NCBI RefSeq assembly: GCF_032118995.1
Contig: NC_092650.1
Location: 14,258,501 to 14,322,500 of the forward strand
Source of the DNA: Asterias amurensis
Lineage: Eukaryota; Echinodermata; Asteroidea; Forcipulatida; Asteriidae
Length of the DNA stretch: 64,000 nt
Direction of reading: 5' to 3'
Below are positions 41,161 through 53,460 of the stretch, in pieces. The notes under the pieces are model-generated. The model saw only the letters and a list, made by a program, of their open reading frames with translations, was not told the DNA's origin and searched no databases. A program made the translations under genes and the position numbers. Position 1 is the first letter of the stretch. The number at the start of each line of letters is the position of its first letter.

Positions 41161-44100
41161 ATGGAAGACAACTTTGACCATCACCATATCGACGTGACGT
41201 CACCCATGATGGAAACGGCTCTCGAAGCTCGATCATCGTCTGCTTCTCTGAACACGACAACGAAAAGTGTGTCAACCTCCTCGTCCACAAGGAGCTTACA
41301 ATCCAAATCCTCGGATGGAGACGAGATAGACTGTATACCAGAGAGTAGTGCCTTAATGACCACAGGCTCGGGTACACCACCCAGGCCTAAGAATCTTCCT
41401 TCCAGGCTACAGGGGGCTTCTTCAGGGGGGCCTGTTGATGGACTACGGGACGGAGCCACCAGACATAATAGCCTGGGGGTAGGAACGTGTGTGAATGTAA
41501 CAGTTCAGGAGACGGCTGAGGAGAGACTGAAAGCACCTATTGTTGGTTATGAAATCATGGAGCAAAGAGCAAAATTCACGGTGGGTTCTTTAGCTGTCAT
41601 TCATTCATTCATTTATTCATTATTGGTTTATTATTTTAAAAACAAATTCCCATGGCGACCGGAGGTCGAATTACAGGAAAATATTAAAAATAAGAAGAAA
41701 AAAAACACTATTTCACATTATTTAAGAAATAATTGATTAAGGAGAGACAAATATTTACAATGTATAAAACAAATTGTTCTAAAAGTTGCGGGAAAAAAAC
41801 AGAACCGGGATAAAAAATATGTCCCGATCCAATAGGCTTATGCATGTTGCTCATTAGCAGGCCTGATACTTCACGTAGGCAACAAAGTTATTGCCTCCGT
41901 GCCACATGGTCATTGACTTGGTGCCCTTGAAATGCTCTGTAGTAGAAATTTACAATTAATCATAGGGTGCCCTTTGCAAAGGAGAAATTGCCTTGGACAC
42001 CCAGCAGGGTGGATGTGTGCGCATTACAAGTCTTTATTGGTGCCCTTACCCTTTCAAAAGCGAAGCATACTGCATTAGGCCTGTATAGTTCATTTTCAAA
42101 AAGTGAAAGCGCACCAAGGCATTTTCTCCTTGGTAAAGAGCATTTCAAGGGCATCAAGGCAATGACCGGGGGGGGGGGGGGGGGGGGGCATGGAGGCAAT
42201 CGCATTTGTTGCCCCCTCCAAGTATAAGGCCTGACTCATCAGACCAATGTTTAAGTTCGGTTTCCTTGGCATAAAAACGACTGGGAGTATTTATATATTC
42301 CCACTCTAGATTGGATACCAGTCCATCAGAGGTTACTCCCCAGAATTCCTCTTTTTATATTCCCATTTGTGCCATAACTTATTAACTACAAAAAAATAGT
42401 ACAAAACCATTGGAGTTTGGTAGTTTTGGATAATGCGACAATACATGGTAGATTAATTTGTTTCACACTGTGTGAGTCAAATGTTTGCCTCGGATGCCAT
42501 TTGCCACCTACATGTAGGGTGTACCAAACGCATGGACCCCATCAGTGTGCAACATTTGTTTTGTAAGACCATGGTAATAGACTGTAGGCGATCTGTCGTC
42601 ATCTGCCAATACTATTACGATAAGATTACAGAGTTAAAAAACAGTGTCAGTGATAATAGGCCTAAATTGAAACTACAATGGCTGGTTTGCGGTTGTTGAC
42701 AGAATCATTGTTTGACTGTTCCCTATGGCGCAACAGACTGGCATGTCAATAAATTTAGTACTAGACTAATGCAAAGCTCATTCATGTACCGTGGGGTATT
42801 TCCGATAATGTAAAGTGGGCATGATCAAGGTACAGTATGTATTCCGTTGGTACATTATTCATGTTCCCCCGACTCAAGAGCCGTAAACATGCAGGCCTGT
42901 ATCCTTCGTTTTTGAAATAGCAAGGGCACCAGGTCATTTTCTCCTTAATGGTAGAGGGCACCCTATGATAAGGAAAAAGTAAATTTTTACTGTAGCATTT
43001 CTTTCAAGGGCACCAAGGCAAAGACCAGGGGGCATGGAGGCAATCGCCTTCGTTGTCTCTATGAAGTATAAAGCCTGAATGTGGGTCTTTGTAGACTGGG
43101 CCCAATTTCATAGAGCTGCTTAAGCACAAAATTTTGCGTAAGCAAAAAATTCATTGCTTAGTAAAATCAGATTACCGGCCAAGATACTACTCAATTGTTA
43201 TGCTAAGTAAACAACAGCTAAATACTAGTCATAAGCAATGTATATGGCATGAAATTTTGGCCAGTAACATGTGTAAAATAAGCGAGCTATTTTTGAGCTT
43301 AAGCAAATTCTTTGCTTAAGCAGCTCTATGAAATTGGCCCCTGGTCCCCTAGAGAGACTGCTCACTGGTGTTTAGGGTGGCACGGTTGGCTTGTGGGTAA
43401 AACGCTCGCCTCTCACCAAGGCGACCCCGGTTCGATTCCTGGTCGGGGCCATATGTGAGTTGAGTTCTGCGTTGGTTCTCTGCTGTGCCACGAGGGTTTT
43501 CCAGACTATCCGGTTTTCCTCCCTCGGGAAAAATCAAACACTTTCGATCTTGGCCGTGGTCATAATGGGTTGATGTGGCTGGCAGCTGAATGTGCCCTTG
43601 CATGCCTGCTTTTCGAACACGTTGTAGCAGCGTCCTACGCAATTCAACTCTAGCTGCGAGTAAGGACGATTAGCCCCCCAGATTATTATTATTATTATTA
43701 TTATTACATACAGGCCCATCGATTTCAATGGATACAATGATTTCATAATGTACAATGGTTTCATTGGATAGGCGTGCAGTGACATGAAGCATTCCATAAA
43801 GTGTGTTCCAATGAGTATTCTGAGGTGGTATAGTTTGTCGGCCTGAACTTTGAAACTTCAAGGCATCGCTAAAGATGTTTAATTTTGTTCAATTTTCTAC
43901 CAGGTCTTTAAAATACACGTACGGAGATCCGACAGAGATAATTGGCTAATCTTCCGCAGGTATACAGACTTTGTGAGAGTCAATGACAAGGTAAACATAA
44001 TGCTATACTATTTTTGTAGTAGTCCTGATGGCATGATTAAAGGAACACATTGCTTTGGATCGGACGAGTTGGTCTATAAAAAGCATTTGTAACTGTTTGT

Positions 44101-47100
44101 TATGAAATGCATATGGTTAGAAAGATGTTTTAAAAGTAGAATACAATGATCCACACAACATTGCCACGAAATTGCGTGGTTTTCCTTTTCGTTCGCGAAC
44201 TATTACACGGTCTGCCATTTTTGGGAGTAAAAAAGTTGACTCCGACAAATGGCTGACCGTGTTAGTCGACGGTATAAAAGGAAAACCACGCAATTTCGAG
44301 GCATGGTTGTGTGGATCATTGTATTCTACTTTTACAACATTTTTCCACCCATATGCATTTCATAACAAACGGTTACAAATGCTTTTCAAAGACCAACTCG
44401 ACTGTTCCAATGCAACATGTTCCTTTTTAACCTGATTTAGTCGCGACTTGCCTTAGAAGCAACAGTCGAAATTACGACACCAGTCGCACCAGTTACCCAG
44501 GCTTCAATAAAAAAAGCCTGGCTCATATTTGGGGGAAAATATCAAGACTGCAGAGATTGTAGCTCAAAACTTCACTGGGCCAGAAAACTTGTGACAAGAC
44601 CAGAATCAAAACGAGCAGTTACACTATCTGCACAGTTCCACAATTTGAGCTGTTTCCCCAAAAAACACTGAGAGATGCTTGATCTCATATTGCTTTATGG
44701 GCAATGGGTAAGGGAATCAATGTGTGGTCAAGAGGTTTTCAACGAGTGGTTTAAACCCGCCGAGGTCTGGTTCTTGATAATTTACATGCCTCGACTTTGT
44801 CTCGGTAAAATTATCAAGTCGGTTTTAACCACTATTTGAAAACCGATTCAACACACTTTGATTCCCATTCTTAAATACCTTTTTGGTCAAAAACATCATC
44901 ACTTTTTGGTCAAAAAGTAAAATAAATGCAAAAATTATAATTGTTTCATGATTTCTTTAAACACAACACCCCTCCAGCTATGAAATGGTAAGGCCCAGTT
45001 AAGGTTCTCGGGTAAACAACTCCTTATAAGGTAATGCTGTGCTCATCGCGCGTATCGCGAGATGTGGCACAACTGTTTCAGCCGTTGCTCTCGACCAATA
45101 GCTGAATGAAGAAACTGTCTAATAAGAACAGGTGCAAGGTCGCGTGTCACGCCCATGAATTAACACTACCGGTCATAAACAAAGGTTTATACACACCCAC
45201 GTGACGCTCTCTCTACCAATAGGAATAGCGAAAATTACAGTGAGTTGATACTATTCAAAAACATGAAATCGCCGGACTTTTACGGTTGAGAACTTCCACG
45301 GGCTTGTGGTCCAGTGTTAATTTTGAGCCCTTATAAGTTCAGGAAGTAATCCTTCATTCAACCTGCATTTCAACGTAACTCTGTAACCATAGCATAGCCC
45401 TAAATCCTTTTTCTTTGTCTTCTTTCTCTACAGTTGAGGGAACTTTTCCCGATATTTCGCCTTTCTCTGCCGCCCAAGAGATGGTTCGGCAGCAATTTTG
45501 ACCAGAACTTTCTTGAGGACAGGCAGCTTGGCTTACAAGCTTTCATTGACAATATCACCGGCCACAAAGATGTTGTACTGACGTGAGTACCGGTAGCAAG
45601 GAATATAAAGAAAAGAATATAGTGACGATCAGGGTGGAGGTGAGGGGGGGGGGAAATATCTTCCTGAATAAGCTATTTACGTGTTAGATTTGAATATTGT
45701 CTGGGTAAAATAACGTGCTTGATCATACATTGTAAGTTACTACTGAAATTTGGATACCTTACTTAGACTATCGAGACAGTTGCTATGTCACATGATTAGG
45801 GGCAGGCTTTTGCGTAGTTTCGTAAGGCACGATGGTCATTATAACACAAATCTGAATGAATGTGTTTGGCAAAATGGTACCAGGGTTTGCTTATCTGGAT
45901 GTTGCTATGCCAACGCTTGACCTAAACCATTTGACAACAACAACTCTATAGACCTTTATCATGGGTGCTGCCATCTTGAATTTTTCCCATTGATATCAAT
46001 GTTACCAAACCGAGGCTGGAAGAACAAATTAGTCTGGTTATTATTTGCGAAATGATTACGAGCATTCATTGTTGTTATTCGATACAAGGAACATGACCAA
46101 GATGGAGGCAGCATGATGAAGGTCTGAGGAAATCAGTTACTTGTTTATTGGGTTTGAAAGTGATTCTGACGCCTTTGTTTGTGATTATTTCCCCTGTAGT
46201 GGACCTGTAAGGGAGTTTCTGTGCCTCGATGATCCACCAGGTCCTCATGATAACATTGAAGAAAGCAGGGTGAGTGTCGTCTGTTAAAGGTAGTGGACAC
46301 TATTGGTAATTGTCAAAGACTAGCCTTCACAGTTGGTGTATCTCAACATTTATAAACATAAAATAACAAACCTGTGAACATTTGAGCTCAATCAGTCATT
46401 GAACTTGCGAGATAATAACCGAAGTTGTGTGCGTTTAGATGGTTGATTTTGAGACCTCAAGTTCCAAGTCTGAGGTCTCGAAATCAAATTCGTGGAGAAT
46501 TACTTCTTTCTCGAAAACCATGGCACTTCAGAAGGAGCAGTTTCTCACAATGTTTTATACCACCAACCTCTCTCCCCATTACTCGTCACCAAGAAAGGTT
46601 TTATGCTAATAATTATTTTGAGTAATTACCAAGTGTCCACTGCCTTTAAATACACCCCCACCCAAACCCCTTTCTCAACCAACATTAAAGGAACACGTTG
46701 CCTTGGATCGGTCGAGTTGGTCTTTGAAAAGCGTTTGTAACCGTTTGTTATAAAAAGCGTATGGTTGGAAAGATGTTCTAAAAGTATAATCCACACTAAT
46801 ACGCCTTGAACATGCGTGGTTTTCTTTGTACATGTACAACGTCGACTAACATGGTCGGCCATTTTATGGGAGTCAATTTTGTTACTCCCATAAATGGCCG
46901 ACCATGTTAGTTTGCAAAATAAAAGGAAAACCACTTTTGCCGATCCAATCCAAGGCAACATGTCCCTTTAAACATAAAGTAATGTCCAAAAAATGATTTT
47001 CATCTCGGGAGACGAACAAAGTTTTAGCATGTACAATGTGTTTACCAGTACTGGCATTTAATTACCAGACCTGGTAACTACCAGTGGACACTATTGGTAA

Positions 47101-50100
47101 TTACTCAAGATAATTATCGGCATAAAACCTCACTTGGTAACAAATAATGGGGAGAGGTTGATAGTATAAAACATTGAGAGAAACGGCTTCGCTGAAGTGG
47201 AGTGGTTTTCGAGAAAGAAGTAATTTTCCACGAGTTTGATTTCGAGACCTCAAGTTTAGAACTTGAGGTGTCGAAATCAAGCATCTGAAAGCGCATAACT
47301 TTGTATGAAAAGGGTGTTTTTTTCTTCATAGTTATCTCGCAACTCTGACGGCCAATCGGGCTCAAATTTTCACAGGCTTGTTATTTTATGCATATGTTGA
47401 GATACACCAAGTGAGAAGACTGGTCTTTGACAATTACCAATAGTGTCCACTGTCTTTAATTAATGTGCTGAAAAAACACAAAACTTGTCTTGTAGGACCT
47501 ATTTTCACTGTGTTCAAAGCCCTTTCACTTCTGTTCGCTGAGCAAATTCAACCAAGTTTGTAATTGTTTAAAACCAGGGTGTGCCTGGTTTTGCCACGAC
47601 TAGTCCCAATGATACCAAATTCAGTCGAAATCCATTTCCCTGTTCTATTTTCACTGTACCTGCTTACTTTCTGTTTAAGTTCCATTGTGTTTTTATGTTG
47701 TGATGTCTCTTTGCTTTTCGGTTTCGCTTAAGCAGCCATTCGAGTATCACTTGTGTTTGGATAACGAAACACTGTCGGGCTGTGTACATTAGTTTATTAT
47801 TGTATTTGTACTTCCTTAATACTAAAATGTTGACTTTTGATTGCTACAGGAGCTCTTTTATGATCAGTTCTAGCCACGAAATCCCCATCCAGTTAAAATA
47901 ACAACAATAATACATTGAGACTCTTAATGTTGTTTTTTCCAGATTATATTTGTAGGGGTGCTTGTCTTTCAATTTAAGGCAGGGGACACTATTGGTAATT
48001 ACTCAAAATAATTATTAGTATAAAACCTCACTTGGTAACGAGTAATGAAGAGCTGTTGATAGTAAAAAACAGTGTGAGAAACAACTCCCTCTCAAGTAAC
48101 GTAGCTTTTGAGAAAGAAGTACTTTTCCACTAATTTGATTTTGAGACTTCGGATTTAGAATTTTAGGTCTTGAAATCAAGCATCTGAAAGCACACAACTT
48201 CATGTGACAAGTGTGTTTTTTCTTTCATTATTATCTCACAACTTTGACAGCCAATTGAGCTCAAATTTTCAAAGGTTTGATGTTTAGATACACCAAGTGA
48301 GAAGACTGGTCTTTGACAATTACCAGTAGTGTCCAGTGTCTTTAAAGCTGGTAATAAATTCCTCTGTAATTTCGAATTTCTTTCAGTACCACAATTCAGT
48401 TTGATTCAAGATTTGTTTTGTTTTCTTGAAGTTGTTTACGCCTTTCTATTATAATTAGACTCATTTAAAGAATGACAGGCACTTTGATTTCAGTACCACA
48501 TTTCAGTTTGATTCATGAGTTTGTTATGGCTGATTTGACCCCAAAATTTTGATTTCAAATTCAATAGGTATTTTGAGAAAGATAAAAGCTTTCATTTGAG
48601 CCATTGGTATTGCTCGAAAAAGTTCGCCAATTATGAGTAGCAGTAAAATAAATTGCTCAAAATATAGTTTTTGTCGAGATCCCAACAATATATCATGTGA
48701 CCAATTCTTATGTGTTTTATAAGAAACGTTTTAAATGTTTGCCATGGTTCCTGACCATTAAAGGTAAAAGTTGAACTTTTTTTCGTTAGAACGGGTGATA
48801 CTCATTGAAATACCATTCACCCAAAAAAATCTAATTTTTAATGTTTGGGGTCAAAAATCTGACATAGCATCTTTAAAGCTAGCAATAATTTCTGCTGTAT
48901 TAGGCCTATCGTAACCGTTTAAGTACATTTTATGAGTTTGTTTTATTCTGTTTGGACAGGCTCTCTGTTTAGTAAATTTCCATTTTTTTTTTACGTCTTT
49001 CTATGATAATTAAACTCGATGACAGGCACTTTAATCTGTTGTTGTTGTTGTTGTTTTGAGGGCAGGCTCTCTGTGAATCTCTGGATGAAACGGTGTATAA
49101 TCTTCGCAAAGAGCTGGCCGAACGAGACAGGAGGATTTCCCTATTGAACGCTGAGCTTGAGGAAGCTCATCAGCACATTGCACTCCTCAACCAGCATCTA
49201 CTCAATGAGTGAGTTAAGACTAGGTCTGGGTGAATTGGGAATATTGCTACTCTGAAGAACAAACATGTCAAGATGTCTCCTACAGGAAATCCCGTAGGTC
49301 GACGTTTATAGCATTTTATTTTTGGTGATAAGGATTATTACGTAGCTTGGCGGATATGGGTTAATGTAACCATTTCATTTAAAGGATTTGGGTACTTTTT
49401 CAAAATGTCCACAGATTTACATTAAACTTACAGGGTTTGAAAATAATGATAGTGGACAGCTTCCCTTCAAATATTACTAACTAAGGTTGTGTGGTTTTTG
49501 AGAAATGAGTAAAACAAGTCACAAAATCATGTTGGTCTCATGAGACCAAAATGATTTTAGCATGTAAAATCTCCTTAACCAGTTATGATATTGTACCAAA
49601 ACCATAGCCTAGCTGGTTAATACGTTTTTACATGCTACATGTAAAATACGTTTTTACATGCTAAAACTGAGACGAAAAATATTACTTTTACTCATTTCTC
49701 AAAAACTCCAGCACATCAGTAAGAAAAATTTCAAGGGAAGCTTTCCACTATCATAATCTTCAAACTGTGTAAGTTTAATGTAAATCTTTGGACATTGTGT
49801 TTTTTTGTTATGAAAAAGTACATATAAAAAAATACCCTTTAACGTAACTTTTTCAACCACATTTCAGTTTGACTCATGACATGTTATAAGTTAGTTTCTT
49901 TTTGTTTTTGGTCTCAGAATCTATCACTGCAATAACCTATCTTTCTCGAAGTTTGTATATATGTTGGGCGCGATCGGTCAATCTGTGCGATCAACCGATC
50001 GCACTGCGCTATTGAACGATCAAATTAAGATCAATTGGTCGCGCAGCAATCGGTTGATCGCGCAACAATCGGTCGATCGCGCAATGACATCTTTGCGCGA

Positions 50101-53100
50101 TTGATCGATTGCGCTACGAGTATTTTTTCCCGTTATCAGCGGATCGCACAGGAAAGGCTTTGCGCGATCTATCGATCGTGCAGGAATGGGTTTGCGCGAT
50201 CGACTGATAGTGCAGGAAAAGTTTTGCGCGATCAACCGATCGTGCAGGAAAAGTTTTGCACAATCGGCCGATCGCGCCAAACAATTCCTGCACAATCGGC
50301 CGATCGCGCAAAACCATTCCTGCACAATCGGCCGATCACTCATAACCATTCCTGCACAATCGGCCGATCGCGCAAAATCATTCCTGCACAATCGGCCGAT
50401 CGCGCCGAGCCATTCCCGCACGATCGGTTGATCGCCGATTGATGCGCGATCGACCGATTGCTGCGCGATCGGTTGATCGCGCAGATTGACCGATCGCGCC
50501 CAACATATATACTCTGCGCTTTGAGTACCTTGTTTGGTAGATACGTGCGCTTTATAAGACTTTGTTATTAATACTTGACTAGTCGCACCTCAAATAGTCG
50601 CGGCTTTGACACTAGTTGTGAATAGTTTTTAATTCCAAAGATGCATTACAGCACGATGTTTGCCTTAGGCGCAATAGTACAAACTCACACTGGAAGGATT
50701 GAAGGATTGTACCACTGATGTCTGATTGTGTTTTGTAAGTAAATGTTGTTCATGGTGTAAATGCTGTTACATAGTTATACGTGGATGAATTTGATGTTCA
50801 TGTGAAAATACTGTGGCAGTTTTGTTGCTGTTTCTCAGCAAGCAGTCACTGTATTTTGCTGAAAGTGTCCCATGTGACTTTGATCTTTCTATATTTGCCC
50901 CTGTATCACTTCAGCATTATGATAAAACTAGTCTAAAACAGTTTAAACGAAAATCACATTTGTTAGTGCTCTTCGGGTCATGTTGAAGGATCTTTAAAGG
51001 CAGTACAACATCAAGGTGATGTACAGCGCACCAGCGTTGCTACAACCTGAAACCCTGGAGTAGGGCCCTTTTTCAGTGTCCTCTGCTTTCTGCCACAGAG
51101 TTGCACTTACACTACAGTCACCTTTATCCATTTAGCCCACAGAGTTAGGCTGAATTAGCTTGAATTTCTTTACCAAATGTCAAAGCTTTTGAATGTGAAA
51201 GTTGTAAGTGAATCTGTTGGTTTTGTGTATTGCATCCAGAAATATCGAACAAAAGTATCACCTTATTGGATTTAACAAAAAATTTAGACTTGTGAACAAG
51301 TCGAAAAGGTCTGTCCTGGTGAGATAGTTGAATCGTGGCGTAATGATACAAGTTTCCGCGATCGAATACTGCTCTCGCCAGATCACTGCTCTTGCATGCA
51401 GAGGCTGACTGCCGACTACTAATTCTCATTAAAGCAGTAGTCTCGCCGGGGCCAGCAGTCTGGTAAGAATACAGCCAGTGTCGCAGGAAATCGTGGAGAG
51501 AGTCAGAACGCTATCACTGCGACAGACATTTAACAACTCAATGATTTTTTTTTGCCTCAAAATATCACGCAACTTAAATTTTGTTCCAGTGTTGCTTTAC
51601 ACCACAGCCTATCTTGTCTGTCCATTATTGTAATATACATAAGTCCATTTTTCAATTACCATGTAATTCATTTATGTAATAACATGTAGAAAATCTTTGA
51701 CTTTTGTGTTAATTTAAGGGTTTGAATAATCATTAACGGCATTACCCATGAACTTGTAAAAATACAGGAACAATTTGTTGCTGAAAATTGTAATATACCT
51801 ACACGCAAGTCCATTTTCCAACTACCGTGTAATTCATTAATGTATTAACATATAGAAGGCCTATGACTTTTTGTTGATATAAGGGGTGGGCCAATCATTA
51901 ACTGCATTACCATGAACTTTGAACAATTTGTTGGTTATTCTTTAACTCACTCTCCCATGCGTTACTATAAAATTTATCAGTTTAGAGACTTAACAAACTA
52001 TATTTATTTGATCGACTTAAAAACAAAAATTGTTGAATTTTAATTTTTTTAAACTTTAGATCGGTTTCTCTCCTTCTCTCTTCTCATTTTATGACACACC
52101 ACTCAGAAGTATAAACGTCACAAATGCAGACACCTCATCAACTCCAGTGTCCGGTGAAAGCTCAACAATAGAGGGCGACATTCGTTCACAATCAGAGGCA
52201 GATCAGTCTATGTCACTAACGCAGTCTGAAGATCAAAGTAACAGGTACATTTTCCCCTAGATGATACCAAGCTTATTTGTTTGTTCTGTTTTTGCAAAAA
52301 AAGGGTTGAAGGCTAAGCAATTTGCGTGTTAGATTTGGATACATGTATTGTGTGGTACAATGGCAGGCTTGATCACAAGTTGGTTGAATTCCTCCAACTA
52401 TAGAGACAGTTACTATGTTACATGAATTTTGGCACGCTTTTGTGAGTTACTTGAAAGACGGTAAACACCTATTCACAACTTTTTACCAATTAGCATTAGA
52501 AAGTGTTACATACACAATACATGTACATGTACATGTGAATGTTTCCCATTTTCGAGGAGAGCTTAAAGGCAGTGGACACTATTAGTTATCGTCAAACACC
52601 AGTCTTCTCACATGGTGTATCTCAACATAATGCATAAAATCAAAAACCTGAGAAAATTTGAACTCAAATGGTCATCGGAGTTGGGAGGTACAATGTTAAT
52701 AATGGAAAAAAGCCAAATTGCCACCCATAGTTGTGTGCTTTCAGATTCTGGATTTTTTGACCTAAAAATCTAGTTCTGAGGTCTCTGAATTAAATTTGTG
52801 TAAAATTAGTTCTTTTGCGAAAACTAAGTTAGTTCAAAGGGAGCCGTTTCTCACAATTTTTTATACTGTCAACAGCTCTCCATTACTCAGTACCTTATAA
52901 GTTTATATGCTTAAAATTATTTTGAGTAATTACCAATAGTGTCCTCTGCCTTTGAGAACCATGTGTTACATTATTAAGATTACCTGTTTTGTTTGTGTGT
53001 CTAGACCAATCTCAAGACACTCTGCATCGTCACCGCACTCTGCATCGTCACCACGTACCGCATCCTTGTTACCACCAATCACGGAGATGCGTAGTCAGGT

Positions 53101-53203
53101 GACAGTCAGAGTCACAACGAGGTCTGATCAACACCTCGAATCGGGAGAAGAAGCTGATGAAGAATCACTCAGTTCCTGCTCAGAGGTCATCAAAGTCACA
53201 TAG
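41161..53203 (+). CDS. SNX16: SNX16, sorting nexin 16, complete
   Basis: Seven coding exons: 41161-41580, 43904-43990, 45434-45582, 46200-46269, 49066-49208, 52107-52244, 53005-53203. Phases and splice sites agree, giving 401 residues (human 344). SNX16 is an endosomal PX protein that binds PI3P and directs early-to-late endosome traffic. Residues 1-125 are Ser/Thr-rich and poorly conserved. The PX domain follows: [12 protein letters not shown], the lipid-binding [30 protein letters not shown] and [12 protein letters not shown]. Exon 5 ([20 protein letters not shown] onward) is the coiled coil that dimerises SNX16. The C-terminal tail (exons 6 and 7) is longer than in vertebrates, acidic and Ser-rich, with HSASSP twice. 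The start has A at -3 and G at +4. Candidate polyadenylation signals at 56763 and 56953 would give a long 3' untranslated region. Confidence 0.96.
41960..42230. repeat. Repeat in SNX16 intron 1 with a long G run
   Basis: CATAGGGTGCCCTTTGCAAAGGA and the segment CATTTTCTCCTTGGTAAAGA then AAGGGCATCAAGGCAATGACC recur in part at about 42900-43075. A G run of about 18 bases follows GACC near 42170. The two copies face similar GCATGGAGGCAATCGC sequences. Confidence 0.5.
43099..43340. mobile_element. Foldback MITE, family C copy (CTG duplication)
   Basis: GGCCCAATTTCATAGAGCTG to CAGCTCTATGAAATTGGCCC, with CTG on both sides (43096-43098, 43341-43343). The outer arms are nearly perfect, so this copy is comparatively young. 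In SNX16 intron 1. Confidence 0.82.
43376..43706 (+). mobile_element. tRNA-derived SINE, near full length
   Basis: GCACGGTTGGCTTGTGGGTAAAACG is the A-box region (only its core is needed) and CCCGGTTCGATTCCTGG the B-box, about 40 bp apart. A unique body follows and the element ends in an ATT microsatellite (43681-43706). The end CAGCTGCGAGTAAGGAYGAT also occurs at about 20726-20747. In SNX16 intron 1. Confidence 0.7.
44037..44430. mobile_element. Foldback MITE, family B copy, SNX16 intron 2
   Basis: TTAAAGGAACACATTGC to GCAACATGTTCCTTTTTAA, with the ACGGTCTGCCATTTTTGGGA hairpin. It starts 46 bp after the exon 2 donor. Confidence 0.75.
45948..46126. mobile_element. Diverged family F-like element, SNX16 intron 3
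   Basis: ATAGACCTTTATCATGGGTGCTGCC faces GGAGGCAGCATGATGAAGGTCT. It belongs with 4152-4308 by its ends; the interior is unrelated. Confidence 0.4.
46284..46649. mobile_element. Foldback MITE, family A copy, SNX16 intron 4
   Basis: TTAAAGGTAGTGGACACTATT to CAAGTGTCCACTGCCTTTAA. It begins 14 bp after the exon 4 splice donor. Confidence 0.78.
46685..46971. mobile_element. Foldback MITE, family B copy, SNX16 intron 4
   Basis: TTAAAGGAACACGTTGCC to GGCAACATGTCCCTTTAA. The right half is shortened. Confidence 0.75.
47082..47459. mobile_element. Family A MITE, left terminus lost
   Basis: CAGTGGACACTATTGG to AATAGTGTCCACTGTCTTTAA. The leftmost bases TTAAAGG are missing and replaced by TAACTAC. Confidence 0.7.
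47974..48345. mobile_element. Foldback MITE, family A copy
   Basis: TTAAGGCAGGGGACACTATT to AGTAGTGTCCAGTGTCTTTAA, more diverged than most copies. In SNX16 intron 4. Confidence 0.72.
48531..48876. mobile_element. Family E MITE, copy 2, left end lost
   Basis: The right end AAAAATCTGACATAGCATCTTTAA matches 27431-27809. The central palindrome has decayed (GTCGAGATCCCAACAATATA). It begins inside the family without TTAA. Confidence 0.65.
49379..49842. mobile_element. Foldback MITE, family M (TTAA-flanked), SNX16 intron 5
   Basis: TTAAAGGATTTGGGTACTTTTT to the diverged complement AAAAAGTACATATAAAAAAATACCCTTTAA, with long internal complementarity (GTTGGTCTCATGAGACCAA; GAGAAATGAGTAAAAC). Confidence 0.65.
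49955..50512. mobile_element. CGATCG-rich foldback, SNX16 intron 5
   Basis: 558 bp. The ends GTATATATGTTGGGCGCGAT and ATCGCGCCCAACATATATAC are exact complements; the match runs on through GGTCAATCTG. The interior is a set of about 33-bp units with CGATCG cores and TGCAGGAA / TTCCTGCA, changing orientation near the middle (about 50265). Spurious open frames appear on both strands. GC-rich against an AT-rich surround. Confidence 0.85.
52563..52955. mobile_element. Foldback MITE, family A copy, SNX16 intron 6
   Basis: TTAAAGGCAGTGGACACTATT to AATAGTGTCCTCTGCCTTTGA. It lies 49 bp before exon 7. Confidence 0.72.
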
Positions 53204-53339
53204 TGCAGAATGACGTCGCAGGTAAAAATCACAGCGTTATTATGGCACTAGCTGGTCACGTTTGGTAATTGTCAAAGACACTAATTTGTTTTATCATCAA
53301 GGATCTTCTTATTCATTATGGTTTTTACCCATATACAAC

Positions 53340-53460
53340 GATGTCTGTTAGCACTGTATATACTCAGTACATCACCTGAGTTCTGTGAAAAACATTACAG
53401 CCATATTACTCGGGTGGGATTCAAACCCACGACCTTTGCAATTTTAGAGCACCGAGGATG
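53340..53460 (-). mobile_element. tRNA-derived SINE fragment
   Basis: On the minus strand, AAAGGTCGTGGGTTTGAATCCC carries the B-box. The remainder (AGAACTCAGGTGATGTACTG) resembles the SINE at 11070-11400. Confidence 0.5.

Noticed and set aside
41181-41459. Minus-strand open frame opposite SNX16 exon 1
   Set aside because: Shadow of the serine-rich coding exon; no family resemblance.
46425-46740. Repeated short frames reading like MCAFRWLI or [14 protein letters not shown] in many places
   Set aside because: The same peptide recurs wherever a family A MITE lies; it is a translation of the element, not a gene family.
50020-50442. Open frames of about 130 codons on both strands
   Set aside because: They come from the CGATCG-rich foldback; the two strands give similar products because the DNA is palindromic.
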